Shown here: positions 12,947 through 18,299 of the stretch, piece by piece | Position numbering within the stretch: the first letter of the stretch is position 1 | Layout: each line of letters opens with the position of its first letter | NCBI GenBank assembly: GCA_027066965.1 | Contig: JAMOMT010000013.1 | Coordinates: forward strand, 1-18,299 | DNA from: Archaeoglobaceae archaeon | GTDB taxonomy: Archaea > Halobacteriota > Archaeoglobi > Archaeoglobales > Archaeoglobaceae | Length of the DNA stretch: 18,299 nt | Direction of reading: 5' to 3' | Position numbers and translations under genes: made by a program | Notes under the pieces: model-generated | What the model was told of the DNA's origin: nothing | The model's database searches: none | The model's input: only the letters and a program-made list of their open reading frames with translations

Positions 12947-13660
12947 ATGGGGATGGTATCTCTTGACAAGGCAGTGATCGCAAGGCTCAAGAAGCAGGGG
13001 GAGGTCTTTGAAGTCCTCGTAGACCCATATCTAGCGAGAGACCTAAAGGAGGGCAAAGAGGTAGACTTCGAGAAGTTGCTTGCAGCTGAGGAGGTTTTCA
13101 GGGACGCAAGTAAGGGAGATAGAGTGAGCAAGGAAGAACTTAACAAGGTCTTTGGGACTGCAGACATAAATGCCATAGTGAAAACGATAATACTCGAGGG
13201 AGAAGTCCAGATAACGGCAGAGCAGAGGAAGGAGATGCTCGAGCAGAAGAGGAAGCAGATAATCGAGTATATAAGGAGGAACGCTGTCGATCCGAGGACT
13301 GGCACTCCACATCCCCCCGCGAGGATAGAGAGAGCGATGGAAGAAGCAAAAGTTCACGTTGACGTTTTCAAGCCCGTTGAGGCTCAGGTAAAGGACATAG
13401 TCAAGTCAATAAAGAAGATTTTGCCGCTCCGCTTCGAAGAGGTAGAGATAGCTATAAAGGTTCCCGCTGACTACACGGGAAAAGCTATTTCAGCTCTCTA
13501 CTCCTTTGGCGGAGTTGAAAAGGAGGAGTGGCAGAAGGACGGTAGCTGGATATGCGTTATGAAGATACCCGCCGGAATGCAGGGTGATCTGATGGATTTA
13601 CTTGCAAAAACTACGAAAGGTGAGGCCTTAACAAAAGTCCTCAGGAGGATTCAGGGATGA
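12947..13660 (+). CDS. sdo1: Ribosome maturation protein Sdo1 (SBDS homologue)
   Basis: 237 residues; ATG 12947 or the in-frame ATG 12953 may be used. In eukaryotes SBDS works with EFL1 to release the anti-association factor from new large subunits; archaeal homologues are thought to act on ribosomes similarly. The N-terminal FYSH domain includes KKQGEVFEVLVDPYLARDL and the AAEEVFRDASKGDRVS segment. The central domain has EQRKEMLEQKRKQIIEYIRR, then NAVDPRTGTPHPPARIERAM, the most conserved signature of the family. The C-terminal ferredoxin-like domain includes LPLRFEEVEIAIKVPADYTG. It overlaps rrp4 by four bases (ATGA). Confidence 0.95.
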   Translation: MGMVSLDKAVIARLKKQGEVFEVLVDPYLARDLKEGKEVDFEKLLAAEEVFRDASKGDRVSKEELNKVFGTADINAIVKTIILEGEVQITAEQRKEMLEQKRKQIIEYIRRNAVDPRTGTPHPPARIERAMEEAKVHVDVFKPVEAQVKDIVKSIKKILPLRFEEVEIAIKVPADYTGKAISALYSFGGVEKEEWQKDGSWICVMKIPAGMQGDLMDLLAKTTKGEALTKVLRRIQG

Positions 13661-14337
13661 GGAAGATCGTAATGCCGGGAGATTTGATTGCGAGGAATCC
13701 GAGAGCCGCCGGCTACGGAACTTATGTGGAAAAGGGCAAGGTTTACGCGAAGTTCCTTGGCTTACTCGACAAGACGGACACCTGCGTTAGAGTTATTCCT
13801 CTCAAGGGAAGGTACATCCCTTCCCCAGGAGACGTTGTGATTGGTATAGTCAGAGAAGTCACAGCCAACGGGTGGGTTGTCGACATATACTCACCCTATA
13901 CAGCCTTTCTGCCTGTCTCCGAGTATCCGGAGAACGCTCTCAAGAATAGGAAGGTGAACGAAGTCCTCGACATAGGCGATGCGATAATTGGTAAAGTGTT
14001 AAACATCGATCCAAAGATGAAGGTGACGCTAACGATGAAAGACAGGGTCTGCAAGCCCGTGAGGGTTGGCAGAGTTGTGGCTATAAATCCCGCAAGAGTT
14101 CCGAGGGTTATAGGAAAGAAAGGGAGCATGATAAAGCTGCTGAAGTCGGAGCTCGGAATCCAGATAATTGTAGGGCAGAACGGTCTCATATGGCTTAACG
14201 GAGATAGAAGGAAAGTCTCCATAGCCGAAGAGGCGATATACATAATCGAGGAGGAGGCCCACACCGAGGGGCTGACGGACAGGATAACTGAGTTTATAAA
14301 AAAGAAGAAGGGTGAACTGGAAAATGGAGAAGCCTAA
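13657..14337 (+). CDS. rrp4: Exosome RNA-binding subunit Rrp4
   Basis: 226 residues, starting in a four-base overlap with the previous stop. Rrp4 forms part of the cap on the archaeal exosome and guides RNA into the Rrp41-Rrp42 hexamer. The N-terminal domain (PGDLIARNPRAAGYGTYVEK) is followed by an S1 domain at about 50-130 (PLKGRYIPSPGDVVIGIVRE, then VTANGWVVDIYSPYTAFLPV). A KH domain follows at about 140-200, with RVPRVIGKKGSMIKLLKSEL, in which GKKG is the GxxG loop, then QNGLIWLNG. The order and length are those of archaeal Rrp4. It overlaps the next start by 14 bases. Confidence 0.95.
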   Translation: MRKIVMPGDLIARNPRAAGYGTYVEKGKVYAKFLGLLDKTDTCVRVIPLKGRYIPSPGDVVIGIVREVTANGWVVDIYSPYTAFLPVSEYPENALKNRKVNEVLDIGDAIIGKVLNIDPKMKVTLTMKDRVCKPVRVGRVVAINPARVPRVIGKKGSMIKLLKSELGIQIIVGQNGLIWLNGDRRKVSIAEEAIYIIEEEAHTEGLTDRITEFIKKKKGELENGEA

Positions 14338-15154
14338 GCTTATTGTTGACGGTAAAAGGCTAGATGGCAGGGGCTTCGAGGAGCTCAGGCCAATAAAGAT
14401 AGAGGCAGGAGTGCTGAAGAGGGCTGACGGCTCCTGTTACCTCGAAATGGGTAAGAACAAGATAATAGCCGCAGTCTACGGGCCAAGGGAGGTGCACCCG
14501 AGGCATCTACAAGACCCAAGCAAGGCTGTGATAAGGTACAGGTATAACATGGCTCCATTCAGCGTGGAAGAGAGGAAAAAGCCCGGGCCAGATAGGAGGA
14601 GCGTGGAGATAAGCAAGGTCAGTAGGGAGGCACTTGAACCCGTAATAATGAAGGAGCTGTTCCCGAGGTCTGGAATAGATGTATTCGTTGAAGTTCTCCA
14701 AGCTGATGCTGGAACGAGAACTGCTTGTCTGAACGCAGCGAGCGTCGCTCTAATAGACGCAGGAGTTGCGATGAGGGGAATGATTACAGCCGTTGCAGTA
14801 GCAAAGGTCGATGGACAGTTGGTTCTCGACCCGATGAAGGAGGAGGACAACTACGGAGAAGCTGATGTTCCAATAGCTTTCTTGATAAGGAACGGAAGAA
14901 TAGAGGCGATCGCTTTGCTTCAGATGGATGGCAGACTAACGCTTGAGGAGACGAGAAGAGCCATAGAACTTGCGAAGAAAGGAGTCATGCAGATATACAA
15001 ACTGCAAAGAGAGGCAATAATGAGGAAGTATATGAGAGAGGGAGAAGACTACGAAGGGTCGGCTGAGGCTGCTGAAGTTGCCAAAGAGCTAAGTGAGAAC
15101 GAGGGAGGAAGTGAAAAAGAGGGTGGGCAGAGCGAGCAGGAGGTGAAGGAATGA
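14324..15154 (+). CDS. rrp41: Exosome catalytic subunit Rrp41
   Basis: 276 residues from ATG 14324, chosen because GGGTGAA precedes it at normal distance; a GTG at 14312 adds four residues. This RNase PH-fold subunit carries the phosphorolytic active site that shortens RNA from the 3' end. Seen here are DGKRLDGRGFEELRPIKIEA, AAVYGPREVHPRH, VRYRYN-type RNA contacts (IRYRYNMAPFS), LQADAGTRTACLNAASVALI and EEDNYGEADVPIAFL, whose Asp belongs to the catalytic centre. After the RNase PH fold there is an unusually long acidic tail of roughly 35 residues (about 240 to the end, many Glu). The stop overlaps the Rrp42 start (ATGA). Confidence 0.95.
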   Translation: MEKPKLIVDGKRLDGRGFEELRPIKIEAGVLKRADGSCYLEMGKNKIIAAVYGPREVHPRHLQDPSKAVIRYRYNMAPFSVEERKKPGPDRRSVEISKVSREALEPVIMKELFPRSGIDVFVEVLQADAGTRTACLNAASVALIDAGVAMRGMITAVAVAKVDGQLVLDPMKEEDNYGEADVPIAFLIRNGRIEAIALLQMDGRLTLEETRRAIELAKKGVMQIYKLQREAIMRKYMREGEDYEGSAEAAEVAKELSENEGGSEKEGGQSEQEVKE

Positions 15155-15969
15155 CTGACGATATACTCATGGATATAAAGAGAGACTACGTCCTGTCGAG
15201 GATAAGGGCTGGAGAGAGGATAGATGGCAGGAAGTTCGACGAGTTCAGGCCGATAAGCGTTCAGACTGGCATAATAGAGAAAGCCGAAGGTTCGGCACTC
15301 GTAAAACTAGGCAACACTCAAGTGGTGGTTGGAGTAAAGATGCAGATAGGTGAGCCTTTTCCCGACACCCCGGATAGAGGGATTATAATTACGAACGCCG
15401 AGCTCGTGCCTTTGGCATCTCCAACCTTTGAGCCCGGTCCACCAGACGAGAACTCAATAGAGCTCGCGAGAGTTGTCGACAGGGGAATTAGGGAGAGTGA
15501 GGCGATAAACCTCGAAAAGCTGTGCATAGAGGAGGGAGAGCAGGTCTGGATGGTCTTTATTGATATACACGCTCTCGACGACGACGGGAATTTGATGGAC
15601 GCATCGGCTATGGCAGCCATTGCTGCTCTGATGAACACCGTCGTTCCGGCGGAGAGGTTCGAAGTCGGAGAGGACTTTCCGTTACCAGTTCAAGATTTAC
15701 CAATAAGTATTACATCTCTCGTCGTCGACGACAAATTGCTTGTAGATCCATGCAGGGATGAGATGAGTGTTGGCAGCAACCTTATGACTATAACATCCGA
15801 TAGAGAGGGAAGAGTTGTTGCGATGCAGAAGAGCGGCAGTTACCTTTTGCCTGAGGAAAAGTTTTATGAACTGCTTGAGTTGAGTGTGGCGAAGGCGAGA
15901 GAGATTAGGGAGGCTGTGGAGTCTCAGATAGCTAAGGGTGGTAGAAATGGCGAAGACGAAGAAAGTTAA
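15151..15969 (+). CDS. rrp42: Exosome subunit Rrp42
   Basis: 272 residues, beginning in a four-base overlap with rrp41. Rrp42 is the non-catalytic RNase PH-fold partner that alternates with Rrp41 in the hexameric ring and contributes to RNA binding. Visible landmarks are AGERIDGRKFDEFRPISVQT, LVKLGNTQVVVGVKMQIGEP, FEPGPPDENSIELARVVDRG, WMVFIDIHALDDDGNLMDAS, and the later strand segment DDKLLVDPCRDEMSVGSNLM. It lacks the active-site Asp pattern of Rrp41, as expected. It overlaps the start of the ribosomal protein gene by 23 bases. The length is usual for archaeal Rrp42. Confidence 0.95.
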   Translation: MTDDILMDIKRDYVLSRIRAGERIDGRKFDEFRPISVQTGIIEKAEGSALVKLGNTQVVVGVKMQIGEPFPDTPDRGIIITNAELVPLASPTFEPGPPDENSIELARVVDRGIRESEAINLEKLCIEEGEQVWMVFIDIHALDDDGNLMDASAMAAIAALMNTVVPAERFEVGEDFPLPVQDLPISITSLVVDDKLLVDPCRDEMSVGSNLMTITSDREGRVVAMQKSGSYLLPEEKFYELLELSVAKAREIREAVESQIAKGGRNGEDEES

Positions 15970-16207
15970 GATGGCTGGCAGGTTCGGGCCGAGGTACGGC
16001 CTTAGAGTTAGAAGGACGATAATCAAGATCGAGGAGCAGCAGAGGAAGAAGTATCCGTGTAAGAAGTGCGGAAAGATTGCCGTCAAGAGAGTGGGAACTG
16101 GAATCTGGAGATGCAAAGCTTGCGGTTACACTTTCGCTGGAGGTACATACATACCCGAGACGCCTGCCCTCAAGATCGTTGAGAGGGCCGTGGCGAGGAG
16201 GGAGTAA
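15947..16207 (+). CDS. rpl37ae: Ribosomal protein L37Ae (eL43), zinc-ribbon
   Basis: 86 residues from ATG 15947, preceded by AAGGGTGGT; an in-frame GTG at 15938 is less likely because MAKTKKVKMAGRFGPRYGLR is the normal family start. Two cysteine pairs, YPCKKCGK and WRCKACGY, spaced about 14 residues apart, form the zinc ribbon. The protein is very basic, binds 23S rRNA in the large subunit, and ends with AVARRE. It sits at the end of the exosome operon as in many euryarchaea. A T-rich terminator follows. Confidence 0.95.
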   Translation: MAKTKKVKMAGRFGPRYGLRVRRTIIKIEEQQRKKYPCKKCGKIAVKRVGTGIWRCKACGYTFAGGTYIPETPALKIVERAVARRE

Positions 16208-16236
16208 ATTTAACTTTTTTGTTTTTGTTGTTTTAC
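16208..16236 (+). terminator. T-rich terminator after the exosome operon
   Basis: Three T-runs (TTTTTT, GTTTTTG, TTGTTTTACC) follow directly after the L37Ae stop, the usual form of an intrinsic archaeal terminator. Confidence 0.6.
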
Positions 16237-16249
16237 CGTTTTAAGGAAA

Positions 16250-16444
16250 ATAATTTACTACCCGACGATTATAGTGCCCGAAGACTGGCTAAAGTGGGCC
16301 GTACTTTACTTTGATAAGGCAAGTTCTGTGGTACCAAAACCCATATACGAGACCAATTTCAGGGATGTGAGCTTGAATAACAGAAGCAGTTTAGATACTA
16401 TGAAATACGCAATGGAAGAGGGAGCATTCGAGCCAGATCTCTGA
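16250..16444 (+). pseudogene. Start-less N-terminal remnant of a DUF6236-like gene
   Basis: A 64-codon frame reads IIYYPTIIVPEDWLKWAVLY, then FDKASSVVPKPIYETNFRDV, ends GAFEPDL and stops at TGA 16442. The YYP...DWLK...LYFD...VP pattern resembles the N-terminus of a family of roughly 250-400-residue proteins annotated DUF6236 in bacteria and archaea. No ATG, GTG or TTG lies in frame ahead; an ATA at 16250 occupies the expected start position. The frame beyond the stop is not protein-like. The fragment is therefore probably a truncated remnant. The family assignment is from memory and uncertain. Confidence 0.5.
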
Positions 16445-16539
16445 CTTCTTCACCTTTTGCTTATTCTGTATTATGGAAAGAGGATAGGGTATACTAGATT
16501 CTAAAATTATATTTCAAATACATGATCACTATATAAAAA

Positions 16540-18299
16540 TCAAACAGCACCAAACCTCTTCTCCGCCCTCACTTCCTTCTCAATCTCCTCCACGAACTTG
16601 ACGAGCTTCTCGACTTCCTCCTCAGCCGGTGGCAGCTTTGCTATCTTTTCCGTGAACTCTCTCATAGTAACTGCGAACTTCTCGCCCTCGCTCGCGGAGA
16701 TCCATGTGAGTAGCAACCTCTCCTTGTTTATCCCAAACTGGTCGAGCATCTGCCAAAGCTTCTCCACCCTGTTCTTCGCCTTGTAGTTCCCCGTCAGGTA
16801 GTGGCAATCGCCCAAGTGACACCCGGCGACTATCACCCCATCAGCCCCGTTCAGAAACGCTTTCAGCACGAAGACCGGGTCGACTCTTGCCGAGCACATG
16901 ACCCTGATGGCCCTCACGTTTGCCGGATACTTCAGCCTTGCCAGTCCAGCAGAATCAGCACCTCCGTAGCTGCACCAGTTGCAGAGGAACGCGAGAATTC
17001 TCGGCCTCTCCTCACTTCCGTCGAACGCGTTCTCTATCTGGGCTATTATCTGCCTGTCGGTGAAGCAGCCCATCTGCAGAGCTCCAGTTGGGCACGCAGC
17101 GACGCAACCACCACAACCAGTGCAGTTCGGCCTGACGTAAGCTTTCCCCCAGCTCATGTCTATGGCGTTGAAGTCGCATATCTCCTTGCAGAGGCCGCAA
17201 CCAAAGCACAGCTCGGGAATGACGTAAGCAGTTATCGGATCAACCTCTATCGCTCCCTTCGAAAGCAGAGTTGCCGCTCTGCTCGCAGCAGCACTTCCTT
17301 GAGCGACACTTGTCGGTATATCTTTGGGAGAGTGGGCGCACCCTGCAATGTAAATCCCAGCTATCGGCGTGTCAACGGGCCTAAGCTTTGCATGAGCTTC
17401 CATAAAGAAGCCACTCGAATCAGCTGCAATCCCAAGCTTCTTCCTCAGCTCCTCAGCTCCTTTAGCGGGAAGCATTGCCGGAGCTAAAACCACCATGTCG
17501 AACTCTTCTCTCCTGATTCTCCCAGTAAGGGTGTCCTCAGCTATGACCCTCAGCCTCTTCCCGGCTGGCGAGGAAGGATCTTCGACCTCCTCGATTCTCG
17601 CAGGCCTTCCTCTAACGAATCTGACGCCCATCTCCCTCGCTCTCCAGTAGAATTCCTCATAGCCCTTCCCGACCGTCCTTATATCCATGTAGTAAATGCA
17701 GACATCAGTTTCTGGGCTCTTCTCCTTGATCTGTATCGCATGCTTTATAGAGTACATGCAACACACGCCAGAACAGTACTTCCTCATTTCTCCTCTCTCA
17801 CCCCTACTACCGACGCACTGGATGAAAGCTATTCTCTCCGGTTTCTTCCCATTCTTCAGCAGAACCTTTCCACCAGTGGGCCCGGAAGCGTTTATCAGTC
17901 TCTCAAACTCCATACTTGTAATAACGTTCTCGTAAACCCCGTAGCCGTACTCCGGGAGCTTTGAAGGGTCGAAGAGGTCGTAGCCGGTTGCAACGATTAT
18001 AGCTCCAACCTCAATCTCCTCTATCTCGTCCCTCTGCTCGTAGTCTATGGCGTTAGGCAAACAAACGTCCTCGCATATCCCGCACCCTATGCAGGCTGTA
18101 GGGTCAATCGTATATCGAAGAGGGACGGACTGGGGGAATGGAATGTATATCGCCTTTCTGTTTGAGAGTCCGCAGTTGAACTCGTCCTTAACTTCAACCG
18201 GGCAGTGTTCAGCGCAAACCCCACAACCCGTGCAGGCATCTGTAACGAACCTCGCCTTCTTCCTTATCTTTACCTTGAAGTTGCCAACGTATCCCTCTA
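16540..18299 (-). CDS. hdrA: HdrA-MvhD fusion protein (CoB-CoM heterodisulfide reductase subunit A-like), partial
   Basis: The gene enters from the right edge; 585 codons are visible, with the N-terminus missing. Reading toward the left, there are two 4Fe-4S motifs, CTGCGVCAEHCP and CIGCGICEDVCLP. The FAD region follows (VGAIIVATGYDLFDP, CVGSRGERGEMRKYCSGVCC, AGCAHSPKDIPTSVAQGSAA). Then come CFGCGLCKEICDF and CTGCGGCVAACPTGAL. The last 150 or so residues are MvhD-like: ILAFLCNWCSYGGADSAG, IRVMCSARVDPVFVLKAFLN and GADGVIVAGCHLGDCHYLTG, supplying the 2Fe-2S cysteines. HdrA carries the bifurcating flavin in methanogens, and MvhD links it to an electron-input enzyme. The fusion suggests direct electron delivery, here in a probable sulfate- or metal-reducing archaeon. 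No Hdr partner genes are in view. Confidence 0.92.
   Translation of the reverse strand, partial: EGYVGNFKVKIRKKARFVTDACTGCGVCAEHCPVEVKDEFNCGLSNRKAIYIPFPQSVPLRYTIDPTACIGCGICEDVCLPNAIDYEQRDEIEEIEVGAIIVATGYDLFDPSKLPEYGYGVYENVITSMEFERLINASGPTGGKVLLKNGKKPERIAFIQCVGSRGERGEMRKYCSGVCCMYSIKHAIQIKEKSPETDVCIYYMDIRTVGKGYEEFYWRAREMGVRFVRGRPARIEEVEDPSSPAGKRLRVIAEDTLTGRIRREEFDMVVLAPAMLPAKGAEELRKKLGIAADSSGFFMEAHAKLRPVDTPIAGIYIAGCAHSPKDIPTSVAQGSAAASRAATLLSKGAIEVDPITAYVIPELCFGCGLCKEICDFNAIDMSWGKAYVRPNCTGCGGCVAACPTGALQMGCFTDRQIIAQIENAFDGSEERPRILAFLCNWCSYGGADSAGLARLKYPANVRAIRVMCSARVDPVFVLKAFLNGADGVIVAGCHLGDCHYLTGNYKAKNRVEKLWQMLDQFGINKERLLLTWISASEGEKFAVTMREFTEKIAKLPPAEEEVEKLVKFVEEIEKEVRAEKRFGAV

Noticed and set aside
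12724..13305. A 193-codon minus-strand frame across psmA and sdo1, very rich in serine
   Set aside because: It is antisense to two certain genes; the serine-rich composition is the usual shadow of GAG/AGA-rich coding sequence on the other strand.
16801..17487. A 228-codon plus-strand frame opposite the HdrA-MvhD gene
   Set aside because: It lies wholly antisense to a certain gene with all cofactor motifs, and its residue composition is not protein-like.

Overview
The window looks like a chromosome segment from a hyperthermophilic euryarchaeon of the Archaeoglobus type (Archaeoglobi). The reasons are an archaeal proteasome-exosome superoperon, archaeal RNase P proteins, an HdrA-MvhD-type electron-transfer protein, archaeal TATA boxes close to start codons, and many strong GGAGGTGA ribosome sites. 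The species cannot be fixed from sequence reading alone. There are two very different halves.

Left half (about 1-8700): an accessory region of secreted and small membrane proteins. It opens with the tail of a VKOR-like disulfide-forming enzyme (CPFC motif). It then shows a recurring layout: a 36-bp promoter element, a gene for an exported protein, then one or more small multi-spanning membrane proteins. The element occurs four times (157-192, 1869-1904, 5091-5126, 7681-7716). In three cases it lies 19-20 bases before the start codon of a gene with a signal peptide. The second such gene (1924-2652) encodes a precursor ending in a cysteine-rich domain that closely resembles the archaeal bacteriocin halocin C8. 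The membrane proteins behind it (2701-4443) are candidates for immunity or export. The first and fourth exported genes look damaged: a premature stop and frame change at about 1083-1120, and an in-frame TAG at 7824. Behind the third element the exported gene is missing and a four-gene membrane/lipoprotein operon (5267-7648) follows. A short C-terminal remnant lies at 4883-4954. My reading is an archaeocin/secreted-protein island whose cassettes share one promoter, with gene decay in progress.

Right half (about 8670-18299): conserved housekeeping genes. A radical SAM protein (minus strand) is divergent from a DUF54/COG1325 RNA-binding protein. Next come RNase P protein Rnp3 (Rpp30), a PspC-domain membrane protein on the opposite strand that interrupts the usual order, and Rnp2 (Pop5). 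After an AT-rich gap come proteasome alpha, SBDS/Sdo1, exosome Rrp4, Rrp41 and Rrp42, and ribosomal protein L37Ae, tightly packed and partly overlapping. A T-rich terminator and a 64-codon gene remnant without a normal start separate this from an HdrA-MvhD fusion gene on the minus strand that runs off the right edge.

No tRNA, rRNA, CRISPR array, transposase or integrase was recognised, and no transcription factor for the shared promoter element lies inside the window.
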